DNA of 64,000 nucleotides from Phycisphaeraceae bacterium (GCA_019636535.1 JAHBXK010000013.1:1-64000); one strand, 5' to 3'; positions 33,391 to 43,218 are shown, counted from the first letter of the stretch. The notes: generated from the letters alone by a model not told the origin. Numbers and translations: made by a program.

Positions 33391-35043
33391 TCACGCGTGC
33401 TTGGTTTCATCGGTGTCACCGTCGGCCTTGCTCTTGGCGGACGGAGCGTCCTTCTTGCCGTCCCTGCCGCCCAGCATCGGCCCGCGCATGGAGTCCTGCG
33501 TGTTGACGCGGCCGAGGGCGGCGGGGAGTTCGATGCCGGCCTGCTGGGCGAGTTCGTGCAGGCGCGGCAGGCTGTTGACCATGCCGCTGAGCCAGTCGGA
33601 GGTGGCGTTGCGGCCGTCGCCGTTCGAGCCGGTGTCCCAGACGGTGATCTTGTCGATCTTGAGGTTCTGGATGGCCTTGACCTGCTCGGCGACGAGTTTG
33701 GGGAGCTGCTCGATGAGCAGGAGGGTGGGTCCGACTGCGGCGTCGGAGCCGCAGGCCTCGATGAGTTTGCGGTAACCCTCGGCCTTGGCCTCGAGGACGC
33801 GCTGGGTGCCCTCGGCCTCGGCCTGGTAGCGTGCGAGGATGGCGTCGGCCTCGCCGCGTGCTTCGATCCGCTCCTTCTCGGCGGTGGCGGCGGCCTCGAT
33901 CTCGATGCGCTTCTTCTCGACTTCCTGCGGCGCGAGTTCCTCCTTGGCGAGGCGGGCGAGTTCCTGCTCGCGCTGGGCGAGGAGGATGGCTTCGTTGGCC
34001 TTGGCGGTGGCGACGTCGGAGCGTCGCTTGGCGTCGGCGCGGATTTCGGCGAGTTTGGCGTCGGATTGGGCGACGAGTTCGGAAGAGGAGTTCTCGCCGG
34101 TGCGAGCGACGGCCTCGGCCTCGGCGACTTTGACTCGCTGCTCCTGTTCGTACTTTTTCTTCTGTGCGATGGCTTCGGCTTCGCGGAGGGCGGTGGTGAC
34201 TTCGATGTCGCGCTTGGAATGGACTTCGCCGGTGATGGCGGTCGCTTCGAGCGCGGCGACGGCGACGCGTTTGGCTTGCTCGGCCCTCTTCTGGCCCTCG
34301 GCGGCGGCGGCGGCCTGGTTGGCGACCTCGACGGTCCGCTCGCGGACGGCGGCGGCCTCGCCGATGGCGCCGTCGCGGTCCTGCTGGGCGACCTCGACCT
34401 TGGCGCGGTTGATGGCCTCGGCGGCGGCTCGCTTGCCGATGGCCTGGATGTAGCCGCTCTCGTCGGTGATGTCGCGGATGTTGACGCTGATGAGTTCGAG
34501 GCCGACCTTGTTCACTTCCTGCTCGACGTTCTCGTTGATCAGGCTCATGAACTTCTCGCGGTCCTTGTTGATCTCCTCGATGGTGAGCGTGGCGATGACG
34601 AGGCGCAACTGGCCGAGGATGATGTCCTGCGCCAGTTCGCGGATCTGCTGGGCGTTGAGGGGGAGCAGGCGCTTGGCCGCGGCGTTCATCAGCACGTTGT
34701 CGGTGGAGATGGCGACGGTGAACGTCGCGGGGACGTTGACGCGGATGTTGTTGAGCGAGAGCGCACCTTCGAGGGGGATGTCGATGACCAGCGGCTCCAG
34801 GCTCATGTATGCGTAGTCCTGGATGAGCGGCCAGACGAAGGCGCCGCCGCCGTGCATGCACTTGCTGGCGCGTTCCTTGCCGACCTTGCCGTAGATGACC
34901 AGCACGCGGTTGCTGGGGCATCGCTTGTACCGCGAGGCGATGAGCAGGCCGAAGAAGAGGATGAGGAGCAGTGCGCCGAAGATGAAGCCGAGGTACATCA
35001 GGGCGTTGCCGGAGTTGGACTGGGCCAGGAGCAGGGTGGTCAT
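33391..35043 (-). CDS. Flotillin-like SPFH-domain membrane protein
   Basis: 550 residues from MTTLLLAQSNSGNALMYLGF. There is one N-terminal membrane segment (about 13-37), then an SPFH domain (SNRVLVIYGKVG, FVWPLIQDYAYMSLEPLVID, LELISVNIRDITDESGYIQA), then a long Ala/Glu/Lys-rich coiled coil (about 215-430). A C-terminal region with KLVAEQVKAIQNLKIDKITV is typical of flotillins (YuaG/FloT). Flotillins scaffold functional membrane microdomains. The NfeD-like gene directly upstream on the same strand is the usual partner. Confidence 0.92.
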   Translation of the reverse strand: MTTLLLAQSNSGNALMYLGFIFGALLLILFFGLLIASRYKRCPSNRVLVIYGKVGKERASKCMHGGGAFVWPLIQDYAYMSLEPLVIDIPLEGALSLNNIRVNVPATFTVAISTDNVLMNAAAKRLLPLNAQQIRELAQDIILGQLRLVIATLTIEEINKDREKFMSLINENVEQEVNKVGLELISVNIRDITDESGYIQAIGKRAAAEAINRAKVEVAQQDRDGAIGEAAAVRERTVEVANQAAAAAEGQKRAEQAKRVAVAALEATAITGEVHSKRDIEVTTALREAEAIAQKKKYEQEQRVKVAEAEAVARTGENSSSELVAQSDAKLAEIRADAKRRSDVATAKANEAILLAQREQELARLAKEELAPQEVEKKRIEIEAAATAEKERIEARGEADAILARYQAEAEGTQRVLEAKAEGYRKLIEACGSDAAVGPTLLLIEQLPKLVAEQVKAIQNLKIDKITVWDTGSNGDGRNATSDWLSGMVNSLPRLHELAQQAGIELPAALGRVNTQDSMRGPMLGGRDGKKDAPSAKSKADGDTDETKHA

Positions 35044-35138
35044 GTGGTCTCTTCCCTTCGGGTCACGCGGCGTGAGCGGGCGTGTGTGCGGTCAGCGTAC
35101 GGCGTGCGGGGGGGATGGGGGCCGTGAGGCGGCGGGCG

Positions 35139-35714
35139 TCAGACGCGGGCGACCCTCAGCGATCGATCGTCGGTGATGCCGAGCACGACGACCTGGGTTC
35201 GGCTGGGGAGGTCTTCGCCCTCGGTGACGGCGTTGTAGGAGCAGCGGTGGTTTTTGATGACGACGCTGACACGGCCGGCGCCTCGGCCGGAGCCGGGGAC
35301 CATGACCTCGACGCTGCCGGTGAGGCCGACGGTGCTGCGGATGTCGACGTTGTCGCTGGCCTCGAGCGCGGTGACGCTGCGGAGCAGGAGGCCGAGGAGC
35401 CAGACCATGGCGACGCCGCCGGCGAGTGCGATGAGGATCGAGACGCCCATCGACAGGTTGCTGCCGTTGAGCGCGCCGACGCCGGCCCAGCCGAAGCCCA
35501 TGGCGAAGGCGGCGAGGGTCTGGATGGAGAGGATCTTGAAGATCCAGGTGCTGTCGTGGTGGTGACCGGCGTCGCCCGTGGCGTCGTCGGTGTGGTCGAG
35601 GTCGCCGCCGAGGCCTGTGATCATCATGATCAGGCGGAGCAGAAAGAGCCCAGTGCCCGCGATGGCGGGGACACCGAACCAGAGGGCTTGACCTGTGAGC
35701 AGCGCGTCGAGCAT
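35139..35714 (-). CDS. NfeD-like membrane protein (YuaF type)
   Basis: 191 residues from MLDALLTGQALWFGVPAIAG. Transmembrane segments are at about 10-35, 63-85 and 92-113, with a His-rich loop (DAGHHHDST). A C-terminal OB-fold domain follows (STVGLTGSVEVMVPGSGRGA, GRVSVVIKN, GEDLPSRTQVVVLGI). This is the stomatin/flotillin partner family. It precedes the flotillin gene by 95 bases on the same strand, forming the conserved nfeD-flotillin operon. Confidence 0.85.
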   Translation of the reverse strand: MLDALLTGQALWFGVPAIAGTGLFLLRLIMMITGLGGDLDHTDDATGDAGHHHDSTWIFKILSIQTLAAFAMGFGWAGVGALNGSNLSMGVSILIALAGGVAMVWLLGLLLRSVTALEASDNVDIRSTVGLTGSVEVMVPGSGRGAGRVSVVIKNHRCSYNAVTEGEDLPSRTQVVVLGITDDRSLRVARV

Positions 35715-35923
35715 GAGCCCGGCTCCCCTTCGAGATCATCTGCGGCCGTGAGGTGGCCGCGAGTCGGACCGTGGGTGTGCGGATGTGGCGGTCGCACGCG
35801 GACCGTCCGCGCACCCATGCTACCGCGCCGGGTGATTCGGAGGGGAAGACCCCGGGTTTCGCGCCCGCTGTGTGAAGAATGGGCGGAACGCGGGGGCTGG
35901 CGGCGGCCCATAGACTGCCCGGC

Positions 35924-37384
35924 ATGGGTCGGTCAGCGGATCCTGAACTCGCCAGATACGTCGCCGCACGGATCGTTGCGCAACTGCGCGATCGGGGGCA
36001 CGATGCGTACTTTGCGGGGGGGTGTGTGCGGGACGAACTGCTGGGGCTGCACCCGACGGACTACGACATCGCGACGGACGCGACGCCCGGGCGGGTTCGT
36101 GAGTTGTTCACGCGCACCAACGAGGTGGGGGCGGCGTTCGGCGTGATGCTGGTGGCGGACGACGGGTCGCTGTCGCACGGGTTTGGTGGGCAGGGGCGGG
36201 CGGACCCGGCATCGTCGGCGGTGGTGGTGGTGGAGGTGGCGACGTTCCGTGCGGATGGGACGTACTCGGATGCGCGTCGGCCGGACTCGGTTCGGTTCAG
36301 CGATGCGCCGGCGGACGCGGCGAGGCGGGACTTCACGATCAATGCGCTGTTCCTGGATCCGTTGGCGCCGGCGGACGCGCACCCGAAGCACGCTCACGAG
36401 GCATCGGGGCTTCTGCCGCGGGAGGTTCGCGGGCGGATCATTGACTTTGTGGGCGGGCAGGAGGATCTGCGGAGGCGGGTGATCCGGGCGGTGGGTGATG
36501 CGGATCAGCGGCTGAAGGAGGACCACCTGCGAGCGCTGCGCGCGGTTCGGTTTTCAGCGCGGCTCGGGTTTGAGATCGAGCCGGGGACGCGATCGGCGAT
36601 CTCGCGGCATGCGGCGGAGTTGCGCGGGGTGTCGCGCGAGCGGATCGGTGAGGAACTTCGGCGGATGATGGCGCACGGGTCGCGTGCGCAGGCGGCGTGG
36701 CTGCTGGAGCGGCTGGGGCTGGATGCGCCGGTGCTGGGGGAGTTGGCGCGGGAGGCGGGGTCGGGAGACGCCGGGCCGGAGACGACGGTGCCGATGCTGT
36801 GGGGGTTGGGAAGCGGAGTGGAGGGGTGTCCGAAGGAGTGGCCGGCGGATTGGCCCGCGTGGACGTCAGCGCCGGAATTCGGGGCAGCGCTGGCGGCGTG
36901 GGCGCTGGATCGGCGTGGCGGGTTGGTGGGCGTTGTGGGGACGGCGGTGGGAGCGATCGAGGGGCGGGCGAAGGACGTGGCGGCGTCGATTCGGCGTGCG
37001 TTGTGCCTCTCGAACGAGGAGACCAGACAGTTATCGGACGTATTAGTGGGCGTTCACACGCTTGTACTGCGATTCGACGGGATGTCGGTCTCGGCGAAGA
37101 AGCGGTTTGCGAGTGGGTGGAGTTTCGGGCCGAGCGTGCGGGTGTTGGCGGGGGTCGATGCGGCGCGAACATCGCGTATTCTCTTGCAGTATCGAGATTT
37201 ACGGGATGATGGGGTGGGAGTGAGCCCGACGCCGCTGATGACCGGAGATGAACTGGTGGCGGCAGGGCTTGTGCCTGGACCCCGCTTCAAGGGGGTCTTG
37301 GACCAGGTGTACGACGCGCAACTGGAGGGAAAGGTGCGATCAAAGGCGGAGGCGCTGGAACTCGCCCGCCGATTGTGCGTCTAG
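35924..37384 (+). CDS. cca: CCA-adding enzyme / poly(A) polymerase family nucleotidyltransferase
   Basis: 486 residues from MGRSADPELARYVAARIVAQ. It adds or repairs the 3' CCA of tRNA, or polyadenylates RNA. Motifs: AGGCVRDELLG (31-41), DYDIATDA with the catalytic aspartates (46-53), RRDFTINALFLDPL, and RLKEDHLRALRAVRFSARLG in the neck. The C-terminal half is helical and divergent, so CCA-adding and poly(A) activity cannot be separated by reading. Upstream start codons precede the conserved domain and are less likely. Confidence 0.88.
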   Translation: MGRSADPELARYVAARIVAQLRDRGHDAYFAGGCVRDELLGLHPTDYDIATDATPGRVRELFTRTNEVGAAFGVMLVADDGSLSHGFGGQGRADPASSAVVVVEVATFRADGTYSDARRPDSVRFSDAPADAARRDFTINALFLDPLAPADAHPKHAHEASGLLPREVRGRIIDFVGGQEDLRRRVIRAVGDADQRLKEDHLRALRAVRFSARLGFEIEPGTRSAISRHAAELRGVSRERIGEELRRMMAHGSRAQAAWLLERLGLDAPVLGELAREAGSGDAGPETTVPMLWGLGSGVEGCPKEWPADWPAWTSAPEFGAALAAWALDRRGGLVGVVGTAVGAIEGRAKDVAASIRRALCLSNEETRQLSDVLVGVHTLVLRFDGMSVSAKKRFASGWSFGPSVRVLAGVDAARTSRILLQYRDLRDDGVGVSPTPLMTGDELVAAGLVPGPRFKGVLDQVYDAQLEGKVRSKAEALELARRLCV

Positions 37385-37439
37385 AAATGGAACGAACGCT
37401 TGAGCGCGGCGGATGCGCTGCGTCTTGGAGGGTCTTTCG

Positions 37440-38942
37440 ATGCTGAAGAGTGTGCTGGCGGGATCGACGAGCGGAACACGCGCGATGCGCGTCTGGCGTT
37501 GGCGCGGGTTCGCGGCTGCGTTTGTGGCTTGCGCTGCGGTGCTGGCGGTGGGCGCGCTGAGCGTTCCGCAGGCGCTTGCGTCGAACCCCGACAGCCGCGG
37601 CAAGGCTGGAGATGCAAAGTCAGATCAGGTTGAGTTGATCTTCCGCTCGGGCAACGTGGTGAAGGGGACGTTGATCGAAGAGGATGAGGGGACGATCAAG
37701 GTTCGCGTGCGGGTCGGCACGATCGAGGCCGAAACGACGTACAACAAGTCGGACATTCTGGCGATCAATCGCGATCTTCCGGCGCCGACCGCGACGGGGG
37801 AGAAGAAAGCCGCGCCGGGTCGCGCGACCGCGCCCGGGACCTCCGCACGCGCGGCCGGCAGCGGGAAGCCGAAGGTGTACGTGCTTGAACTGAAGGGTGA
37901 GTTCGGCCGGGACGTCGCGGCGACGCCTTTCAAGGAAGTGATGGCGGACGTGCGGAAGCACCAGCCTGACTACTTCATCATGCGGTTTGATCTGGAGCCC
38001 AAGACGCAGGGGCAGGAGTTCTCGGAGGTCATTGCTTCGCCGGACGGGCTGTACAAGCAGGGTGTGGCGGAGAAGATTTTTTTGGAACTGTACGACAACC
38101 TGGTGCGTGATCCGAACCTTGAGAAGAAGCCGGAGATTGTGGCGTGGGTGAATCGTGCGATCGGCGGGTCGGCGTATCTGCCGTTTGCCTGTCCGAAGAT
38201 CGTGTTCACGTCGGAGGGTCGGCACGGCGGCCTCGGGTTTCTTGACCGCGCGTTCGGGTATGCGGACGAGGTGGTGCGCGAGAAGTGGCGTGGGGCGATG
38301 ATGGCTGGGATGAAGGGCATGGCGATCGACGGCGGGCACGATCCGCGTCTGGTTGAGGCGATGCTGCGCAACGACTATGTGCTGTCTTACAAGATCGAGG
38401 GCGGGCGTGTGGTGTACATGGAGCGGATGCCGCAGGGACCGAACGAGTTTCTGCTGACGGACGACGGCAGGGGTGAGAACGCCGACAGCATGGAGGACGT
38501 TGCGCGGTATCGCGGCAACGACAGCCTGATGCTGAACCCGGACCTGGCTCTCAGGCTGGGCGTGTCGATGGGGACCGCGGACAATCTGAGCGACGTGATG
38601 ACGCTGCTCGGCGTGACCGGGGAGTTCGTCGAGGCCGATGGCAACGGAACGAAGATTCTGGAGCGCTGGTCGAAGGACATCACGGACGCGGAGATCACGT
38701 TCCGGCGGTTGTTCCGCGATCTGAACCGCGTCGAGGTTCGCGCGCCGGGGACGTGGCGGGAAGAGAACGAGGCGATGGGTCGGCAGATCCAGATTCTGCA
38801 GCAGGTGAACTCGCTGCTGCAGCGGACGCGCGAGTCGATCAACCCGCGCGAGATCCAGGGCGCTCCGGAGAACTGGATGCAGCAGATCGACCTGACGATC
38901 GACCAGTTGCGGAACGCGATCCGCCGGAACCGTCCTCGCTGA
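37440..38942 (+). CDS. Exported protein with crotonase/ClpP-like fold, paralogue 1
   Basis: 500 residues from MLKSVLAGSTSGTRAMRVWR, with ggagg upstream and a signal peptide ending near QALAS. An SH3-like segment (VELIFRSGNVVKGTLIEEDE) precedes a ClpP/crotonase-type core (KVYVLELKGEFGRDVA, IMRFDLEPKTQ). Within it NRAIGGSAYLPFACPKIVFT occupies the position of the nucleophile-bearing strand, with GGSAY as a candidate serine. The C-terminal 100 residues are helical. It resembles secreted NfeD/SppA-like serine proteases, but I cannot confirm a catalytic pair. The next gene is its paralogue. Confidence 0.65.
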   Translation: MLKSVLAGSTSGTRAMRVWRWRGFAAAFVACAAVLAVGALSVPQALASNPDSRGKAGDAKSDQVELIFRSGNVVKGTLIEEDEGTIKVRVRVGTIEAETTYNKSDILAINRDLPAPTATGEKKAAPGRATAPGTSARAAGSGKPKVYVLELKGEFGRDVAATPFKEVMADVRKHQPDYFIMRFDLEPKTQGQEFSEVIASPDGLYKQGVAEKIFLELYDNLVRDPNLEKKPEIVAWVNRAIGGSAYLPFACPKIVFTSEGRHGGLGFLDRAFGYADEVVREKWRGAMMAGMKGMAIDGGHDPRLVEAMLRNDYVLSYKIEGGRVVYMERMPQGPNEFLLTDDGRGENADSMEDVARYRGNDSLMLNPDLALRLGVSMGTADNLSDVMTLLGVTGEFVEADGNGTKILERWSKDITDAEITFRRLFRDLNRVEVRAPGTWREENEAMGRQIQILQQVNSLLQRTRESINPREIQGAPENWMQQIDLTIDQLRNAIRRNRPR

Positions 38943-39018
38943 CGCGGGCCTTGGGGAACCAGGCCGCCGGATTGGGCGATAGAAGGAAAGTCAAACTCCA
39001 AGCACGAGAGAACCCGCC

Positions 39019-40305
39019 ATGCAGATGATTCAGAACATGTTGGACCGTTCGTGGATGATCTTGAGGAAACTGACGCCGGCGATGGCTTTGGCCGTTGCGG
39101 TGCTGTTCGCGTCGATGCCGGCGTTCGCCGATCGGTTGACGCTGAAGGACGGAACCGTGCTCGAGGGCGAGGTGACCCGCGAGGGCGACGGTTTCTTCTT
39201 CTTCAAGGTGAAGATCGGCCAGGTCGAGAACGAGCGGCTGGTCATGATCAACGACGTGGCGAGCCTCGAGCGGTCGAAGCCCGCCGACGCGGCGACGGCG
39301 GCCGAGACGAAGGCGAAGCCCTCGTCCCCCGCGCGGGCGCGCGAGAAGAAGCCGGGCGACCCGACGCGCGTGGCGATTCTGGACTTCGGTCTGCCTCTGA
39401 ACGAGCCGAACCGTCCCGACGACATGGTGGGGATCATGGTGAACGCGGCGTCGTGGGAGCACGTGATTCCCATGCTCGAGGAGGACGGGACGGACGTGGT
39501 GGTGGTGCGGATCGCTTCCGGCGGCGGCATGGTGCTGGAGTTGAGCAAGTTCAACGACCTGTTCGAGAAGGAGTACAAGCCCCGCTTCCGCACGGTGGCG
39601 TGGCCCGAGTACGCGATTTCTGCGGCGTGCATGAGCCCGTGGGTGCTGGAAGAGGTGTACTTCTTCCGTCGCGGACGGTACGGCGGGAACACGATGTTCT
39701 CGGGTCCGGGTGTCGCGGCCAAGGGCTTCGGTCTCGAGCAGATGCTCGCGTACATGGAGCGCGTCTCAGCGCTCGGCAAGAAGGACCCGAAGATCATGCG
39801 GGCCATGCAGATCCAGGAGCCCTTGTCGTGCACGATCGACCCGGTGACGGGTCAGGTGGAGTGGTTTCAGGACGAGAGCGGCGAGATCCTTGTGAACCCG
39901 AAGGGCCGCGTGCTGACGTTCACCTCCGAGATGGCGATGAAGACCAAGTTCGCCAAGGGGCTGGCGGACGACGTTGACGAACTGATGCAGGTGATGGGGA
40001 TTCCGGAGTACGAGATCGTCGGGCAGCGGGCGCGGGCGTACATCGCGCAGAACATTCGCGACAATGACAAGACTGAGAAGGAAATGGGCGTGGTGTGGAC
40101 GAAGTACCAGAACCACGTCGCGGCAGCACGCCAGTTTCAGGATCAGGAACGTCGAGGCGCGGAGGTCGGGCTGGCGCGCCGGTATCTGTCACAGATCCGC
40201 CGGATGCTCGGCGTGAATCCGAACTTCGAGTTGATGTATGGAACGACGACGGAGTGGTTCCAGATTCAGGAAGAGATGCTGCGGGAACTGATGCGTCGTC
40301 GGTGA
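39019..40305 (+). CDS. Exported protein with crotonase/ClpP-like fold, paralogue 2
   Basis: 428 residues from MQMIQNMLDRSWMILRKLTP, with a signal peptide ending near AFA-DRL. It repeats the layout of the gene upstream: an SH3-like start (LTLKDGTVLEGEVTREGDGF), an Ala/Lys/Pro linker, a beta-alpha core (VVVVRIASGGGMVLELSKFN) and AWPEYAISAACMSPWVLEEV, where a Ser or Cys could be the nucleophile. A helical C-terminus ends MLRELMRRR. The pair probably arose by duplication and may act together in the periplasm. A Rho-independent terminator follows. Confidence 0.65.
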   Translation: MQMIQNMLDRSWMILRKLTPAMALAVAVLFASMPAFADRLTLKDGTVLEGEVTREGDGFFFFKVKIGQVENERLVMINDVASLERSKPADAATAAETKAKPSSPARAREKKPGDPTRVAILDFGLPLNEPNRPDDMVGIMVNAASWEHVIPMLEEDGTDVVVVRIASGGGMVLELSKFNDLFEKEYKPRFRTVAWPEYAISAACMSPWVLEEVYFFRRGRYGGNTMFSGPGVAAKGFGLEQMLAYMERVSALGKKDPKIMRAMQIQEPLSCTIDPVTGQVEWFQDESGEILVNPKGRVLTFTSEMAMKTKFAKGLADDVDELMQVMGIPEYEIVGQRARAYIAQNIRDNDKTEKEMGVVWTKYQNHVAAARQFQDQERRGAEVGLARRYLSQIRRMLGVNPNFELMYGTTTEWFQIQEEMLRELMRRR

Positions 40306-40345
40306 TCTCGGCAGTATCTACAGGATCAGGCGGGATCTTCTCTCG

Positions 40346-40382
40346 CAGGCCCGGGCGCATGTCCCGGGCCTGTTTGCTTGTT
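40346..40382 (+). terminator. Rho-independent terminator
   Basis: Ten-base stem caggcccggg (40346-40355) with cccgggcctg (40363-40372) around a seven-base loop, followed by tttgcttgtt. It lies about 40 bases after the stop of the second exported crotonase-like gene and ends that pair. Confidence 0.8.
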
Positions 40383-40458
40383 GGCGCTTAGGGCTCAGAA
40401 ATAGGGGAGATCTCTGTTCTGAGAGCAACTCCTGTTTCGGGTTGGGGTATCATCCGGC

Positions 40459-42282
40459 ATGAAGCCGAATCAACATCCCACGCACGCGTCGTCCGTTTCC
40501 CAGTCCTCGGCGAAGACGGCCGCGGCCCTGAACCTGCCCAAGATCGAGTCGAGCATTCCTGAGGAACTGGACGCGAGGGAGTGGTCGAACATCGAGCCGC
40601 ACGTTCGGTCGTTGCTCGAGCGGCCCGTGGCGACGACGGCGGAACTGGAGCGGTGGCTGCTGGATCGGTCGGAGTTGGAGTCGGCGTGCTCGCAGACGCG
40701 GGCGGGGCTGTACATCGCGATGACGGCGAACACAGACGACGAGGCGATCAACGCGGCGTACGGCGCCTTCATCGAGAACATCGGGCCGAAGTTGGAGCAG
40801 GCCGCGTTTGACCTGGATCGCCGGTTCGTCGATCTCGCGTCGAAGATCGCGCTGGACGGCGAGCGGTACGGGGTGCTGATCCGTAACAAGAAGACGGCGG
40901 TCGAACTGTTCCGGCCCGAGAACGTGCCGATCCAGACCGAACTGGCGAAACTGGGGCAGGAGTACTCGAAGATCGCGGGGGCGCAGACGGTTGAGTTCGA
41001 GGGGCGGACGCAGACGCTGTCGCAGATGGCGGTGTATCAGCAGAGCACCGACCGCGCTGTGCGCGAGAGCGCGTGGCGCGCGGTTGCGTCGCGTCGGCTG
41101 AAGGATCGTGAGGCGCTGGACCGGGTGCTGGACGAGATGATCTCGCGCAGGCACAAGGTGGCGCAGAACGCGGGGTTCGAGACGTACATCGAGTACGCTT
41201 TCAAGGACATGCGGCGGTTCGACTACACGCCGGCGGACTGTCGGCGGTTCTGGGATTCGGTCGAGAAGCACGTGGTTCCGATGATGCGTCGGTTGGACGA
41301 GCGTCGGCGGCAGGCGCTGAAGGTGCCGAGCCTTCGGCCGTGGGACCTGGGCGTTGACACGAAGGGCCGGGCGGGGCTCAAGCCCTTCAAGGGCGGGCGA
41401 GACCTGTTCGACAAGTCGATCGCGACGATGGACGCGCTGGACCCGCGGCTGGGGAAGATGCTGCGGACGCTGGGTCGGGACGCGCGGGCGGACGACCCGT
41501 CGCGCGGGTTCGTGACGGCGTGCCTGGACCTGGATTCGAGGCCGGGCAAGCGTCCGGGCGGGTACATGTACGTGCGCGATCGTTCGCGCGAGCCATTTAT
41601 CTTCATGAACGCGGCGGGTTTGCACCGCGACGTGATGACGATGGTGCACGAGGCCGGGCACGCGTTCCACTCGATGCTGGCCGCGCCGGAGTGGCTGGTG
41701 GACTATCGGGAGAGCCCGATCGAGTTCGCCGAGGTGGCGAGCATGAGCATGGAGCACCTGACGATGCCGCACTGGGGCGTGGAGGGGGCGTTCTACTCGA
41801 ACCCGGAGGACCTGAACCGGGCGCGGCGTGAGCACCTGGAGGATTCGGTGACGATCCTTGCGTGGATCGCGACGATCGACGCGTTCCAGCACTGGATGTA
41901 CACCAAGCCCGCGCACACGCACGCGCAGCGGGACGACTACTGGATCGAACTGGATCAGCGGTTCGGGCACGCCCTGTCGTGGGAAGGGATGACCGACGAG
42001 CGCCGAACGACGTGGCAGCGGCAGGGCCACCTGTTCAGCCATCCGCTCTACTACATCGAGTACGGCATCGCGCAGTTGGGCTCGCTGCAGTTGTGGCTGC
42101 GGAGCAAGAACGAGGGCGAGGCCGCGGCGGTGGACGGGTACACGCGCGCGCTGACGCTGGGCGGGAGCAAGCCGCTGCCGGCGTTGTTCGAGGCGGCTGG
42201 GATCCGGTTCGACTTCGGCGAGAAGACGGTGGCGTCGATCGTGGAGGCGGTGGAGCGGGAGTTGGAACGGATCGGGGATTGA
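40459..42282 (+). CDS. M3-family oligoendopeptidase (PepF-like)
   Basis: 607 residues from MKPNQHPTHASSVSQSSAKT. It is a zinc metallopeptidase that cleaves short peptides in the cytoplasm. MVHEAGHAFHSML carries HExxH near 397-401, and ESPIEFAEVASMSMEHLTMP supplies the third ligand Glu. The N-terminal helical region (TADAEL-like repeats through YSKIAGAQTVEFEGRTQTLS) and the C-terminal QRFGHALSWEGM, PLYYIEYGIAQLGSLQLWLR segments match oligoendopeptidase F. The first 25 residues are low-complexity and may not be conserved. Confidence 0.9.
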   Translation: MKPNQHPTHASSVSQSSAKTAAALNLPKIESSIPEELDAREWSNIEPHVRSLLERPVATTAELERWLLDRSELESACSQTRAGLYIAMTANTDDEAINAAYGAFIENIGPKLEQAAFDLDRRFVDLASKIALDGERYGVLIRNKKTAVELFRPENVPIQTELAKLGQEYSKIAGAQTVEFEGRTQTLSQMAVYQQSTDRAVRESAWRAVASRRLKDREALDRVLDEMISRRHKVAQNAGFETYIEYAFKDMRRFDYTPADCRRFWDSVEKHVVPMMRRLDERRRQALKVPSLRPWDLGVDTKGRAGLKPFKGGRDLFDKSIATMDALDPRLGKMLRTLGRDARADDPSRGFVTACLDLDSRPGKRPGGYMYVRDRSREPFIFMNAAGLHRDVMTMVHEAGHAFHSMLAAPEWLVDYRESPIEFAEVASMSMEHLTMPHWGVEGAFYSNPEDLNRARREHLEDSVTILAWIATIDAFQHWMYTKPAHTHAQRDDYWIELDQRFGHALSWEGMTDERRTTWQRQGHLFSHPLYYIEYGIAQLGSLQLWLRSKNEGEAAAVDGYTRALTLGGSKPLPALFEAAGIRFDFGEKTVASIVEAVERELERIGD

Positions 42283-42308
42283 GCGAGGTTCGATCGCCTG
42301 CGCCGGCG

Positions 42309-43073
42309 TCATTGCTTGCTGAGACGCTCCGCGAAGTCGCGGAGTCCGTCGGCGAGTTGTCGCCAGACTTCGTCTTCGCTGCGCGATGCATCGACGACGA
42401 GGAACCGGCCGGGGTCGGCCTTGGCCTGGTCGAGGTAGCCCCTGCGGACCTTGCGGTGGAACTCGGCGCCCTTGGCCTCCATGCGGTCGAGCAGGGGGCT
42501 GAGGCGCTTGGCCGCGGCGACCTCGTTGATGTCGAAGACGACGACCAGGTCGGGCTGGAGGTTGCGCGTGGCGACGCGGGCGACGGCGGAAATGTCGGCC
42601 GAGGAGAGCCCGCCGGCACTGCCCTGATAGGCGAGGGTGCTGGCGACGAAGCGGTCGGCGATGACGAGTTCGCCGCGCTGCAGGGCGGGGAGGATGGTCT
42701 TCTCGACGAGTTCGGCACGGCTGGCCATGTAGAGGAGCATCTCGCAGCGGACGCCCATTTCGAGACCCTCTTCGGCGCGTGCGAGGACGATGTGCTTGCG
42801 GATGCGTTCGCCGACGGGTGTGCCGCCGGGCTCGCGGACTTCGCAGAGGGGGATGTTCAGGGACTTGACGGCCTTGACGAGACGCTTGAGTTGCGTGCTC
42901 TTGCCCGAGCCGTCGGGGCCCTCGAAGACGACGAAGCGCCCGGCGAGCGCGCGCAGGAAGGCGAAATCGGAAGGGCCGTTTGACGCAGCGCGGGGCGGGT
43001 TGGTCGGTCGGTCGTGCGTGGTCACGGCGTTCGGTCCCGTGCTGGCGTGTGGGAGCGTGGCGGACTTGGGCAT
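42309..43073 (-). CDS. tmk: Thymidylate kinase
   Basis: 254 residues from MPKSATLPHASTGPNAVTTH; gagag precedes the start. It phosphorylates dTMP to dTDP. The P-loop GPDGSGKST is at 52-60; other motifs are REPGGTPVGERIR, VIADRFVASTLAYQGSAGG and DLVVVFDINEVAAAKR. The N-terminus carries about 45 extra low-complexity residues before the usual start (RFVVFEGPDG), so initiation closer to the P-loop cannot be excluded. It is convergent with the M3 peptidase gene. Confidence 0.93.
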   Translation of the reverse strand: MPKSATLPHASTGPNAVTTHDRPTNPPRAASNGPSDFAFLRALAGRFVVFEGPDGSGKSTQLKRLVKAVKSLNIPLCEVREPGGTPVGERIRKHIVLARAEEGLEMGVRCEMLLYMASRAELVEKTILPALQRGELVIADRFVASTLAYQGSAGGLSSADISAVARVATRNLQPDLVVVFDINEVAAAKRLSPLLDRMEAKGAEFHRKVRRGYLDQAKADPGRFLVVDASRSEDEVWRQLADGLRDFAERLSKQ

Positions 43074-43177
43074 GTGTTCTCTCGCGCGGCGGGTGCGGAT
43101 CGCTCCCGGCGTGCGGTCGAGTGTAACGCCCGGCGGATCACCGGGCGGAGAACCGATCGGGATGCGAGAAGGAACGC

Positions 43178-43218
43178 CAAAAAGCAAGCGATGCGCCCGC
43201 CGATCGGGGCGCATCGCT
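43178..43218 (-). terminator. Rho-independent terminator for the PEP-CTERM gene
   Basis: Twelve-base stem agcgatgcgccc (43187-43198) with gggcgcatcgct (43207-43218) around an eight-base loop. Read on the minus strand it is followed by tgctttttggcg. It terminates the PEP-CTERM gene at 43278-43973 before tmk. Confidence 0.85.

Noticed and set aside
33397-35127. Plus-strand frame opposite the flotillin gene
   Set aside because: Gly/Leu/Asp-rich antisense translation of a coiled coil with no independent features.
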